NCBI GenBank assembly: GCA_963745865.1
Contig: CAVUYZ010000002.1
Location: 372,001-436,000 of the forward strand
DNA: 64,000 nucleotides
Direction: 5' to 3'
Source: JAHEDH01 sp963745865
GTDB taxonomy: Bacteria; Actinomycetota; Acidimicrobiia; Spongiisociales; ZC4RG35
Below the pieces are notes generated by a model. That model searched no databases. It was not told the origin of the DNA and saw only the letters and a program-made list of their open reading frames with translations. Position numbers and translations under genes: made by a program. Shown piece after piece: positions 47,522 through 56,594 of this stretch. How positions within the stretch are numbered: the first letter of the stretch is position 1; every line of letters starts with the position of its first letter.

Positions 47522-48600
47522 CCGAACGACACGCAGAGATCACCGGCTGGGGCGCAGCGATGCCTCCGACCGTCCTGACCAACGACGACCTGAGCCGCAT
47601 CGTCGAGACATCGGACGAATGGATCACCAGCCGAACGGGCATCAAGGAACGCCGCATCTCCCATGTCGACGTCAGTGAACTCGGCCGCGTTGCCGGGTTG
47701 CGGGCACTCGCCTGCGCCGGTCTGGAGGCGCCACAGGTCGACGTCGTCATCAACGCCACGTCGACGCCCGAGAACCTGCTTCCCGCCACTGCCGGCCTGA
47801 TTCAGGACCGGATCGGTGCGACCGGTGCGGGAGCGATGGATTTGAACGCCAACTGCTCCGGCTTCGTCTACGGCCATGTCGTGGCTGATTCGCTCATCCG
47901 TTCAGGAGCAGCCGACACGGTGCTGTTGATCGGCGCCGAGAAGTTCTCCTACATCATCGATTGGACCGACCGCTCGACCTGCGTCTTGTTCGGTGACGGC
48001 GCCGGTGCCGTCATCCTCCAGGCCACCGACGAACCGATCGGTCTCCTCGCCAGTGAACTCGGCAACGACGGCTCGGCAGCCGAGCATCTGTGCCTTCCCG
48101 GACGGGGCACCGCCGGGGCGGTCGGCCCCCTCGATCCGCGAACGGCTGGAGTTCGCATGAATGGCCCCGAGATCTTCCGGCGAGCGGTCACGATGATGGG
48201 CGAGGCCTCCGTCGACGTCGTGAACGCTGCCGGGTGGGAGCTCGCAGACGTCGATCTCCTGATCCCGCACCAGGCGAATCAGCGGATCATCGATGCGACG
48301 GCGCGACGACTCAAACTGGACAGCTCGAAGGTGTACAGCAACATCCATGCATACGGCAACACGTCGTCGGCCACGATCCCCGTTGCGCTCACCGAGGCGA
48401 TCGAGCAGGGGATGGTGAGGCCGGGGGCCAACATGGTGTTCGTCGCGTTCGGCGGCGGGTTGTCGTGGGCCGCCACCGCAGTCAGATGGGGGTCCCGGGT
48501 CGAGCCGATCGCCGAGTCGGATGCGGTCATCCCCGACTACGACGGCGACGTTTTCGACCTTCTCGCCCCGAACCTCGAGTTCTTCGGAACCCGGTCGTGA
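47518..48600 (+). CDS. fabH: 3-oxoacyl-ACP synthase III
   Basis: Initiates fatty acid synthesis by condensing an acyl-CoA primer with malonyl-ACP; 360 residues. The catalytic triad is visible: Cys in MDLNANCSGFVYGHVV, His in LLIPHQANQRIIDATARRL, Asn in NIHAYGNTSSATIPVAL. The start motif ETSDEWITSRTGIKERRI is also present. The C-terminus extends about 25 residues beyond FGGGLSWAATAVRW (YDGDVFDLLAPNLEFFGTRS), longer than usual. Overlaps fabD and fabG by four bases each. Confidence 0.95.
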   Translation: MTERHAEITGWGAAMPPTVLTNDDLSRIVETSDEWITSRTGIKERRISHVDVSELGRVAGLRALACAGLEAPQVDVVINATSTPENLLPATAGLIQDRIGATGAGAMDLNANCSGFVYGHVVADSLIRSGAADTVLLIGAEKFSYIIDWTDRSTCVLFGDGAGAVILQATDEPIGLLASELGNDGSAAEHLCLPGRGTAGAVGPLDPRTAGVRMNGPEIFRRAVTMMGEASVDVVNAAGWELADVDLLIPHQANQRIIDATARRLKLDSSKVYSNIHAYGNTSSATIPVALTEAIEQGMVRPGANMVFVAFGGGLSWAATAVRWGSRVEPIAESDAVIPDYDGDVFDLLAPNLEFFGTRS

Positions 48601-49331
48601 GTCGCGTTGCTCTCGTAACAGGCGGATCGAGAGGAATCGGTCGTGCGATCGCTCTCGAGCTGGCCGCGGCAGGCAACACCGTCATCGTCAACTTTGCCTC
48701 CCGTTCGGACGCTGCCGACGAGGTCGTCGCTGCCATCGAGGCAGCCGGAGGAACTGCGATGGCAATCAAGGCAGACGTGTCAGACGCTGAGCAGGTCGAC
48801 GCGATGTTCGCTGCGATCACCGAAGCCAACGATGCACCGACCATCGTTGTCAACAACGCCGGGATCACCCGTGACAATCTGCTCATGCGGATGGCGGTCG
48901 ACGACTTCGACTCGGTGATCAACACCAATCTCCGATCGGCGTTCCTGGTCACCAAGGCGTCACTGCGAGGGATGGTGCGAGCGAAATGGGGTCGGATCAT
49001 CTCGATCGGCTCGGTGTCCGGCATCTCGGGAAACCCCGGCCAGGCGAACTATGCGGCGTCGAAGGCCGGGTTGATCGGATTCTCCAAGTCGGTCGCAAAG
49101 GAGATGGGGGCGCGAAACATCACCTCGAACGTCGTTGCCCCGGGATTCATCGCAACCGACATGACAGACGAGCTCGCCGACGACGTCAGGGACGCAGCAG
49201 CCGGGTCGACCTCACTCGGTCGCCTCGGAGAACCTGCAGAGGTGGCGGCGGTTGTGGCTTTTCTGGCATCGAACGCCTCGTCCTATGTGACAGGCCAGGT
49301 CATAGCGGTGGACGGCGGTATCGCCCTCTAG
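48597..49331 (+). CDS. fabG: 3-oxoacyl-ACP reductase
   Basis: NADPH-dependent ketoreduction, second step of the elongation cycle; an SDR of 244 residues starting at GTG 48597. Cofactor motif ALVTGGSRGIGRAIALEL, NAG motif VVNNAGITRDNLLMRM, catalytic Ser in ISIGSVSGISGNPG, YxxxK in QANYAASKAGLIGFSKSV, and NVVAPGFIATDMTDEL. It overlaps the fabH stop (GTGA), and 37 bases separate it from acpP. Confidence 0.95.
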   Translation: MSRVALVTGGSRGIGRAIALELAAAGNTVIVNFASRSDAADEVVAAIEAAGGTAMAIKADVSDAEQVDAMFAAITEANDAPTIVVNNAGITRDNLLMRMAVDDFDSVINTNLRSAFLVTKASLRGMVRAKWGRIISIGSVSGISGNPGQANYAASKAGLIGFSKSVAKEMGARNITSNVVAPGFIATDMTDELADDVRDAAAGSTSLGRLGEPAEVAAVVAFLASNASSYVTGQVIAVDGGIAL

Positions 49332-49368
49332 GGTGACGGAAACGCAGAGAGACGAAGGAGAGAGAGAC

Positions 49369-49608
49369 ATGGAACGCAGCGACGTAGCCGAGCGGTTGAA
49401 GGCAACGCTCGTGAGTGAGCTCGGGCTCGACGCATCGAAGCTCGCCGAGGACGCATCCTTCGAGGAGGACCTCGAAGTCGATTCACTGGGTGTGGTCGAG
49501 TTGTTGATGGCGCTCGAGGACGAGTTCGACGTGAAGATCCCCGACGAGGAAGCCGAGAGCATCGGGACCGTCGGCCAGGCCATCGACATGGTGCATAGCA
49601 AGCTTTGA
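49369..49608 (+). CDS. acpP: Acyl carrier protein
   Basis: A 79-residue acidic ACP that carries acyl chains on a phosphopantetheine. The attachment Ser is in EEDLEVDSLGVVELLMALED. AAGGAG lies 8-9 bases before the ATG at 49369. The stop overlaps the fabF start (TGATG). Its position between fabG and fabF is the classic arrangement. Confidence 0.95.
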   Translation: MERSDVAERLKATLVSELGLDASKLAEDASFEEDLEVDSLGVVELLMALEDEFDVKIPDEEAESIGTVGQAIDMVHSKL

Positions 49609-50860
49609 TGTCTGATCGCAGACGGGTCGTCGTCACCGGGCTGGGCGCTGTCTCACCGGTGGGCCTCGACGCAGCATCCACCTGGCAGGCGCTGGTCGCC
49701 GGTCGGTCCGGTGTCAGTCAGATCAGTCTGTTCGACACGACCGGGTTCAAGGCGACGATCGCCGCCGAGGTCTCCGATTTCGATCCCGACGCGTATTTCG
49801 ATCGCAAGGACGCCCGGCGAATGGACCGAATCGTCCAGTTCGCACTCGTATCGGCCAATGAGGCGATGGCCGATGCCGGTCTGGCGATCGATCCAGATGG
49901 GCCGCTCGCACCCCGGGCCGGAGCGCTGATCGGGGTCGGGTTCGGTGGCATGGAGACGTTCGTCGAGGAGATCACGACACTCAACGAGCGCGGGCCCGGA
50001 CGGGTGAGCCCGATCGGCATCCCCAAGATCATCGCCAACATGGCGTCGGGAACCGTGTCGATCGAGCACAACCTGATGGGGCCGGTGTCATGCACGGTCA
50101 CCGCCTGTTCTGCGTCGGCGAATGCGATCGGCGACGCAGCCGAGATCATCCGTCGCGGCGCCGCCGACGTGATGGTCGCCGGTGGGGCAGAGGCCGCGAT
50201 CACCGATTTCGGGATCGCCTCGTTTGCTCAGTCTCGCGGCGCTGTCGACGCGCAACGACGATCCACAAGGCCGCGTCCCGACCGTTCGATCTCGATCGCG
50301 ACGGCTTCGTGATGGGCGAAGGAGGAGCGTCTCTGGTGCTCGAAGAGCGCGAGATGGCGATCGCCCGAGGCGCGGACATCCTCGCCGAGATCACTGGATA
50401 TGGCATGTCGGCGGATGCCTATCACATCACGCTCCCGCGTCCCGGAGGGGTGGGGGCGTCCCGTGCCATGACAGCTGCCCTCGCCGATGCGGGCATCGCT
50501 GCCGAGGATGTGGGATACATCAACGCCCATGGGACCTCGACCGAGGCCAACGACGCCACCGAGACGGCCGCGATCAAGCTGGCGTTCGGGGAAGCGGCAT
50601 CCACCGTCCCGATCTCTTCGACGAAGTCGATGACGGGCCATCTCCTCGGCGCTGCCGGAGCCATGGAGGGACTGGTGGCGGTGCGCTCACTCCAAACGGG
50701 CATCCTCCCGCCGACGATCAACTACGAGACGCCCGACCCCGAGTGTGATCTCGACTACGTGCCGAACGAGGCACGACAGACCGACGGCATCCGCCACGCC
50801 ATGAGCAATTCGTTCGGATTCGGCGGACACAACGTCACGCTGATCTTCAGCAAGGCCTGA
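49608..50860 (+). CDS. fabF: 3-oxoacyl-ACP synthase II (two frameshifts)
   Basis: Elongating condensing enzyme of about 417 residues. VVVTGLGAVSPVGLDAASTW opens the fold. The catalytic Cys is in VSCTVTACSASANAIGDAAE. Two frame changes near 50230 and 50262 interrupt the ALSTRNDDP and KAASRPFDLDRDGFVMGEGG segment. The catalytic His residues follow in INAHGTSTEANDATETAA and SMTGHLLGAAGAMEGL; the C-terminus has NSFGFGGHNVTLIF. Last gene of the fab operon. Confidence 0.93.
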
Positions 50861-50886
50861 TCTCAGCCGCGCTCTGACCGTTATGG

Positions 50887-51126
50887 TCAGCTCGTGCGCG
50901 ATTCGGCGATCGAGCGGGACACCAGAACCATCACCACCAGCATGCCACCGGTCACGATCACGAACGCGATGATCGAGATGGCGATCGCCCAGCCCGGGCA
51001 CGAGCTGATCACGCCGGGCTCGACCTCCGTCCGGCACGAGACATCTGTGACGACGTATCCGACCCACGCGGCAATCGCTCCGAGCACCAGCGACGGAATG
51101 GTGATCCACGGATTCGGGTACCTCAT
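50887..51126 (-). CDS. Small two-helix membrane protein
   Basis: 79 residues with two membrane helices (WITIPSLVLGAIAAWVGYVV and AIAISIIAFVIVTGGMLVVM) joined by a loop with two cysteines (SCRTEVEPGVISSC) that could form a disulfide outside the membrane. The family is not recognised. It overlaps the upstream membrane-protein gene by ATGA (51123-51126) and converges with fabF. Confidence 0.65.
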   Translation of the reverse strand: MRYPNPWITIPSLVLGAIAAWVGYVVTDVSCRTEVEPGVISSCPGWAIAISIIAFVIVTGGMLVVMVLVSRSIAESRTS

Positions 51127-51887
51127 CGAACGTCGCCTCCGCTTCGTCGACCGCGATCATCGATGCCGGCTGCGTCGAGGATCTCTCGGGGAACGAGCTC
51201 GGGCGGGATCGGGACCGTGGAGCCGGGCTGAGCGAGCGGTTGGACGGCAATCCGGGCGTCGACCGTCCATGCGAGTGAGGCCGCCGTCACGGCTGTGAGC
51301 GCGATCAGCGCGCCGGCCGGAACGCTGGAGAACACGGCCAGCGTGCCCAGAACGACCGGAACGCCGAACCGGGCGGTGACGAGCGAGATCGACGTGGCCT
51401 TGAGATAGACGATCATCGCCGACCAGGTGGCGACGACGGCGGCCACTGCCGTGGCATCGAGGCCGTCGCGGGTCACGAACGCCCAGACAGGCGGTGACAC
51501 CAGCAGGACGATGCCGAGCAGCACTGCCCGGGAAGGGGGGCCGTCTGCGGAGGGTCGCTGGCGGATCATCCCGCGCATCGCCGTGCCCGCCAAGCCGGCC
51601 AAGGCGACGGAGGCGAGGCCGATGCCGGCGACTGCGCCGACATCCAGCGGGACCACCAGACCGAGGACGATGAGGGCGACCGAGGTGGCGATGCCGAGAC
51701 GAAGCGCCCAGCGCGATGCGCCAACCACCATCCCGACGATGGCAACCGTGGCCATGGCGATGACGCCGATGCCGAACACGACTGCAGACGAGGAAGCCCA
51801 CTCGGGCGAGCGTGCGATGGCCACTGCCCAGGCGATCGAGGCAGAGAGCAACATGAAACTCGAGAAGAGGGCGCCGAGCATGGACAT
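51123..51887 (-). CDS. Polytopic membrane protein, unknown function
   Basis: 254 residues starting MSMLGALFSSFMLLSASIAW, with about seven or eight hydrophobic helices (VVFGIGVIAMATVAIVGMVV; ATSVALIVLGLVVPLDVGAV; AVLLGIVLLVSPPVWAFV; VPVVLGTLAVFSSVPAGALI) and a polar C-terminal tail (PPELVPREILDAAGIDDRGR). I do not recognise the family. The downstream 79-residue membrane protein is translationally coupled, so they may form a complex. Divergent from the NUDIX gene. Confidence 0.62.
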   Translation of the reverse strand: MSMLGALFSSFMLLSASIAWAVAIARSPEWASSSAVVFGIGVIAMATVAIVGMVVGASRWALRLGIATSVALIVLGLVVPLDVGAVAGIGLASVALAGLAGTAMRGMIRQRPSADGPPSRAVLLGIVLLVSPPVWAFVTRDGLDATAVAAVVATWSAMIVYLKATSISLVTARFGVPVVLGTLAVFSSVPAGALIALTAVTAASLAWTVDARIAVQPLAQPGSTVPIPPELVPREILDAAGIDDRGRRSGGDVR

Positions 51888-51935
51888 CAGGGCTGAGTCT
51901 TGGCGATGGCGCCGGGGAACGCAAAACTGCGATCC

Positions 51936-52469
51936 ATGTCTGGTGGAGACCACGATTTCTGGCCGGGTGAATTCACCTGGTGCCCCCATTGTCGGTTCCG
52001 GCTCGCTCCTGACCAGGTGGGCGGTCTTGTGCGGATGGTGTGCAGTGGATGCGGCTTCGTTCACTTCCGTAACCCAGGGGTCGGAGTGGCGGGTGTTGCG
52101 ATCGAGGGCGGACGCATCCTGATGGTCGAGCGGGGCCCGTCGTCCACGAGAGCCGGCACATGGTGTATTCCATGCGGATACCTCGATTACGGCGAGGAGG
52201 TTCGTCACGGGGCGGCGCGTGAGGTGCAGGAGGAGACGGGCCTCGTTGTCGACGTCGGAGAGGTGATCTGGGTGGCGTCCAATTTCCACGACCCCGCCAA
52301 GCTCACAGTCGGCATCTGGTTCGAGTGCGAGGTGATCGGAGGCGACCTGCTCGCCGGAGATGACGCCGCGGACGCCCGCTGGTTTCCGCTCGATCAGCTT
52401 CCCGAATTGGCGTTCGAGACGGATCGTCGGCTGCTCGAGACGCTGGCAGAGAGGCGTCAGGTCTCCTGA
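51936..52469 (+). CDS. NUDIX hydrolase with N-terminal zinc ribbon
   Basis: 177 residues. An N-terminal zinc ribbon (WCPHCRFRL and MVCSGCGFVHFRNP) precedes the NUDIX fold. The Nudix box is complete: GYLDYGEEVRHGAAREVQEE followed by TGLVV. This layout resembles NudC/ADP-ribose-type pyrophosphohydrolases, but the NudC SQPWPFPxS motif is absent. Substrate unknown. Its 3' end overlaps the convergent phosphatase by 13 bases. Confidence 0.85.
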   Translation: MSGGDHDFWPGEFTWCPHCRFRLAPDQVGGLVRMVCSGCGFVHFRNPGVGVAGVAIEGGRILMVERGPSSTRAGTWCIPCGYLDYGEEVRHGAAREVQEETGLVVDVGEVIWVASNFHDPAKLTVGIWFECEVIGGDLLAGDDAADARWFPLDQLPELAFETDRRLLETLAERRQVS

Positions 52470-53062
52470 GCGGGTTCCCAGGAGGAGTCCTCACGCCAGG
52501 ACGCGGCCGGTGTGAACGTGATGACGGAGCCATGCGTCGGCTTGTCGGTGTGGAGCGTGGACAGATCACGACCGGTCAGGGCGAGCCTGCCGGCCTGCAC
52601 GGGGTCCTGGTGGCTCACGATGACCACGTCGCCATCTCGATGGCGGGTGTTGATGTCCCGAACCGCTTCGGAGATGCGACGAGCGAGCTCCGACAGGGAC
52701 TCGGCGCCGATGCCCGACTCGAGCGGGCGCTCGAGATAGGCATCGACTTCGCCCGGTCTGATGTCGCCCAACTCGTCCCATCCGAGTCCGGCCCATTCCC
52801 GGAGCAATGCCCATTCGGTCAACCGGTCGTCGACGGTGATCGAGACGCCAGCTCTCGCGGCGATCGGCGTTGCCGTTTCGAGGGCGCGTTGGAGCGGCGA
52901 CGACCACACGGCGACGATCGGGCTCGATCCGAGATAGCGGGCAGTTTCACGCGCCTGGACGCGGCCGAGGTCGGACAGCCCGAATCCGGGGAGGTCGGCG
53001 TATACGAGGTGGTCGGGGTTGTGGACCTCGCCGTGCCGGACGAGGTGGACGTGGATTGCCAT
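52457..53062 (-). CDS. Histidine phosphatase (phosphoglycerate mutase-like)
   Basis: 201 residues from ATG 53060-53062. The phosphohistidine motif is HVHLVRHGEVHNP near the N-terminus. VWSSPLQRALETATPIA supplies the second Arg, LTEWALLREWAGLGWDELGD the acid/base region, and DVVIVSHQDPVQAGRLAL the second His. Likely a cofactor-independent phosphatase of unknown substrate (alpha-ribazole phosphatase and others share this fold). Confidence 0.85.
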   Translation of the reverse strand: MAIHVHLVRHGEVHNPDHLVYADLPGFGLSDLGRVQARETARYLGSSPIVAVWSSPLQRALETATPIAARAGVSITVDDRLTEWALLREWAGLGWDELGDIRPGEVDAYLERPLESGIGAESLSELARRISEAVRDINTRHRDGDVVIVSHQDPVQAGRLALTGRDLSTLHTDKPTHGSVITFTPAASWREDSSWEPAQET

Positions 53063-53194
53063 CCGCCGGGAGGCTAGCCACCGTCGGATCGAGGCCGTTC
53101 GACCAGACCGAACCTCAAGTTCGTGGGTCATATACCGACATGAGTCAGGTAACATCACCGCAGGAAGCCGAATATTGACCCCGGGGCCACGACG

Positions 53195-53524
53195 ATGTCG
53201 CTCGATGACCGTGAACAGCAGATACTCGCCGAAATAGAACGCCAGTTCTACGAGGAAGATCCGAGTCTTGCCAAAGCCGTCCGAAACATCGACCGGCCGC
53301 GCCGATTCGGTGTCCGGGTCCCCATCGTCGGTCTGGCGGTCGGCGTCATCGCCGTCATCGTGTTCTTTACGATCAACACCTTTGTCGCACTCGGCGGCTT
53401 CCTCGTGATGGTCGTGTCGGCGTCAGCTCTCGTGTACGAGTTGTCCGACCGGCAGCGCGACTCGGGCGAAAAAAACGGCGGATCGGGAAAATCTCCCTGG
53501 CCACGTCGGTTCGGCCGACGCTGA
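53195..53524 (+). CDS. DUF3040 membrane protein
   Basis: 109 residues with the actinobacterial DUF3040 layout: SLDDREQQILAEIERQFYEE and DPSLAKAV at the N-terminus, two adjacent membrane helices (VPIVGLAVGVIAVIVFFTI; FVALGGFLVMVVSASALVY) and a basic tail. The family is nearly restricted to Actinomycetota and often lies near cell-wall genes, but no dcw genes follow here. Function unknown. Confidence 0.88.
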   Translation: MSLDDREQQILAEIERQFYEEDPSLAKAVRNIDRPRRFGVRVPIVGLAVGVIAVIVFFTINTFVALGGFLVMVVSASALVYELSDRQRDSGEKNGGSGKSPWPRRFGRR

Positions 53525-53642
53525 TCTCTCGCTAAGGTACCTCACCCCCGGCGGTGCGATTCTGATCTACGTCCCGCGGGCGAAATTGGAGGTTCGATCG
53601 GGCGCCTGTCACGTCCGATCCTGAGTTGTTCGGAGTGCTGTT

Positions 53643-54143
53643 TTGCAAGAGGGATTCACGGCCCAACAGGCCTCGAAGCTGACGTCGGCCACCCATCATC
53701 AGCTGCGGTACTGGGATCGAGTCAATCTCGTGAAGCCCTCCGTCCAGAGCACCAACGGACGCCCGGGCGTGCGTCGCCTGTACTCGTTCCGGGATCTGGT
53801 CGCCCTTCGCGTCGTCAAGAGCCTGCTCGACAATGGAATGTCGCTTCAGCGCGTCCGTCGCGCCTGGGACTACCTGCGCCGCAATGCCGACATGGACGAC
53901 CATCTGGCGAGCGTCAAGCTCGTGACCGACGGGCGGACGATCTTCAAGATCGCCAAGGACGACTCAGAAGTGCTCGACGCATTGCGTGAAGGGCAGCTGT
54001 CCTTCTTCGTTGCGATCGACGAGATCACCCGGACGGTCGAGGACGACGTCACCCGCTTCGAACTCGACCGTCAGCAATTCCTGACGATGCTCAACCGGGT
54101 CGAGGACGACGTCCGCGACGAGCAGCGCACCGCCGAAGGCTGA
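53643..54143 (+). CDS. MerR-family transcriptional regulator
   Basis: 166 residues from a TTG start at 53643 (preceding frame closed). The N-terminal winged helix-turn-helix is FTAQQASKLTSATHHQLRYW, then RRLYSFRDLVALRVVKSLLD and NGMSLQRVRRAWDYLRR. The C-terminal part (SVKLVTDGRTIFKIAKDDSE; LREGQLSFFVAIDEITR) is a conserved but uncharacterised sensor-like domain in actinobacterial MerR proteins; no metal-binding Cys is present. Ligand unknown. Confidence 0.85.
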   Translation: MQEGFTAQQASKLTSATHHQLRYWDRVNLVKPSVQSTNGRPGVRRLYSFRDLVALRVVKSLLDNGMSLQRVRRAWDYLRRNADMDDHLASVKLVTDGRTIFKIAKDDSEVLDALREGQLSFFVAIDEITRTVEDDVTRFELDRQQFLTMLNRVEDDVRDEQRTAEG

Positions 54144-54263
54144 CGTCGCGGCGGACGGCTCGCGCTCCGCCCCATCGACCACATCACCCCATCAATGTGA
54201 ACGCTCTTCAGCCTGGCGCAGGACCGTTGAACTCGACCGACGGGGTCAGGACCCGGCAGTCGC

Positions 54264-56594
54264 CTACCGCAGCGAGGCGATCGAGAGATGCTCGCGAATC
54301 CGATCGGAGCGGGACAGCGACACCGTCACCTGGTCGTCGGCCACTTTGAAGGCGTGTCGACTGTCACCGATTGGCTCTCCTCCGTAGGCCTGCGCGCTGT
54401 ACATGCGGGCGAGCGGAACGATGGCGTGATTGTGCTGCTGGGCGATCTCGATTGGTGTGAGGTCGTGGCCGATCTCGTTCCCGAGGTCCTTCAGCCGGTC
54501 GGTGATTTCGACCCAGGCCATCTCGATGTTTCCGGTGGCGATTGCCTTTAGGCGACGCCGACGTCGCATGATCTTGTAGAGCGGAAGGCTGGAGCCGATC
54601 ACGACGGCGAGTGCCAGCCATCGGACCCAGATCGGTATCGAGCTCGGGCTGAACTGCCCACGGAGATCGGGGGTTGCGTCGCCGGTGCCTTCGTCGAAGT
54701 CGGGCAGCGCTGGGTCGCGCTCACCGGGGAGCCGACCGGAGGTCGAGCCACCCTCGTCGACTTCGTCGGGTGCCGGAACGAATGCCCTGGCATCGAAGCC
54801 GATTTCGGTGTCCGCCAGCGACGGGTTGACGCCGTCGCCTCTCGGTGTCGGATCGAACCTGATCCAGCCCTGTCCATCCATCCACAACTCCACCCAGGCG
54901 TGGGCGTTGTTCTCCCTGACGACGACGACCTCCGACCCGTCCTCCTGGATCTGGATGTCACCCGGCGTGAATCCCAACACGACACGGCTCGGGAGGCCCA
55001 GCGATCTCGCCATGACCGCCATCGCAGTGGCGAACTGCTCGCAGTAGCCGGTCCGGAAACCGGAGACTTCGGGGTTGAGTAGCCAGGTCTCGAGGTCGAG
55101 CGACGAGTGGCCGGTCGACACATCGGTCGAGTAGATGAAGTTGTCCGAGTCCCGGAACCACGCCTCGAGGATCAGCGCCTTTTCGAATCGCGTCACGCCC
55201 GGGTCGGTGATCTCGCGGGCTGCCTGCCGGACGGCGAGCGAGACATCGTCTGGAAGCTCCAGGTACTCATCGACGACCTCGGGCCGATCGACGAACCGGG
55301 TGGCTTTCGGCGCGAGATCGAATCTTCCCGCGTCGGCCGCCTCCTGGAATATGGGGCTCAGTTCGCCGCCGAGGGACGCGAGCTGAGCGATGTCTGGATC
55401 GGGCACGTCCGCCCGAAGCTCGTATTCCCACCCCTCGCGAGTCCGGAGATCGATGCCGATCGAGCCGTCCGTCCTCACCCGGAAGCTCTCGGTGATGAGC
55501 GGGTTCGTGCTCTGGAGGTCCGTGGTCGAGTAGAGCACGGGAAGGAGTTGCTGTGCGAGGTCGGCGATCCGGACTCTCGCCGACACGGTGGTAGTCGGCC
55601 CCTGGAACATCCAGTCCTCGAGTTCGTAGCGGCCCTCTCCCTGCTTGGCGTACGGCTGACTTCCGGGAATCCAATTGGTCCCGTCGAAGACGTCGAGGGT
55701 GATGAGTCGCCAATAGAGCTCTTCGTTCGGCGGCGCCGCGTCATTCATCCGAGCGAAGAACATCGGCTGGTCACCAAGCGAGAGCAAGCTCTGCTGCAGG
55801 CCGGCAAACAGGTTGAACGAAGATCCCTGCCCATACAGTCCAGCACCCACACCGTTCTGGGTCCGCCAGTCCACCGCGCCGGCCTCGGGCACCGCCGACG
55901 CGAGCCGGTCGGTTGCCAACACCGCTCCCAGCACCATCACCCCTGCGAGGACGACCGGCATCGTTGCGGTCCGTCTGGGGATCATCACCCCGCCGCGATC
56001 ACGCAGGCGGCCGGTTCGCCCATCGGGCCCGGGACCAGACGCGATCACCGCGGTCGCAGCGACGACGGCGAATGCCGAGATCCAGGCGACGGTCGAGGAG
56101 CGTCGGTCGAGTGTCGCCAGTTGCAGGTAGAACACCAGCGGTCCGACCGAGCCGACCCACGGTCGATTCGTCACGACGGCGACGGCGATGAGGGATCCGA
56201 ACAGCCAGGCGAGGAGCCCGAGGACCGCCACCAACCCCGGGATCGCGATGACCGGCGCCGAGCCGAACCGGAACACTTCGATGGCGAAGTCGAGCTCGGA
56301 GTTCAGCGCCGTGAACGTCTCTCCGGTCGGCAGGATCCCCCACACCAGGGTCGACGGCCCGATGATCCGGAATGCGGCGAGGGTCGCGGCCACCAGGCCG
56401 ATCGATGCGATCGACGCCCATGAGACCCGGTACGAACGGGTGATCCACGTGACGACACCACCGAGGGCGGCCATCGCCGAGAGGACCAGTATCCACGGCG
56501 GCCCATCGATGGTCGGCTGGAGCAGACGCGTCAGCCGAGCGAACACCAAAGCCAGGGCTGCGACGCCTGTCAGCCAGCGGAGCTTGTTTGCCAT
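54264..56594 (-). CDS. Transglutaminase-like membrane protein (DUF3488 type)
   Basis: 776 residues from ATG 56592-56594. About six N-terminal helices are followed by an extracellular region with the transglutaminase core: Cys in FRTGYCEQFATAMAVMARSL, His in ENNAHAWVELWMDGQGWIRF, Asp in the following DPTPRGDG. A further helix (IWVRWLALAVVIGSSLPLYK) and a cytoplasmic DUF4129-like tail complete it. With MoxR and DUF58 upstream it makes the standard three-gene cluster, thought to act in envelope protein assembly. Overlaps the DUF58 stop by 25 bases. Confidence 0.9.
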   Translation of the reverse strand: MANKLRWLTGVAALALVFARLTRLLQPTIDGPPWILVLSAMAALGGVVTWITRSYRVSWASIASIGLVAATLAAFRIIGPSTLVWGILPTGETFTALNSELDFAIEVFRFGSAPVIAIPGLVAVLGLLAWLFGSLIAVAVVTNRPWVGSVGPLVFYLQLATLDRRSSTVAWISAFAVVAATAVIASGPGPDGRTGRLRDRGGVMIPRRTATMPVVLAGVMVLGAVLATDRLASAVPEAGAVDWRTQNGVGAGLYGQGSSFNLFAGLQQSLLSLGDQPMFFARMNDAAPPNEELYWRLITLDVFDGTNWIPGSQPYAKQGEGRYELEDWMFQGPTTTVSARVRIADLAQQLLPVLYSTTDLQSTNPLITESFRVRTDGSIGIDLRTREGWEYELRADVPDPDIAQLASLGGELSPIFQEAADAGRFDLAPKATRFVDRPEVVDEYLELPDDVSLAVRQAAREITDPGVTRFEKALILEAWFRDSDNFIYSTDVSTGHSSLDLETWLLNPEVSGFRTGYCEQFATAMAVMARSLGLPSRVVLGFTPGDIQIQEDGSEVVVVRENNAHAWVELWMDGQGWIRFDPTPRGDGVNPSLADTEIGFDARAFVPAPDEVDEGGSTSGRLPGERDPALPDFDEGTGDATPDLRGQFSPSSIPIWVRWLALAVVIGSSLPLYKIMRRRRRLKAIATGNIEMAWVEITDRLKDLGNEIGHDLTPIEIAQQHNHAIVPLARMYSAQAYGGEPIGDSRHAFKVADDQVTVSLSRSDRIREHLSIASLR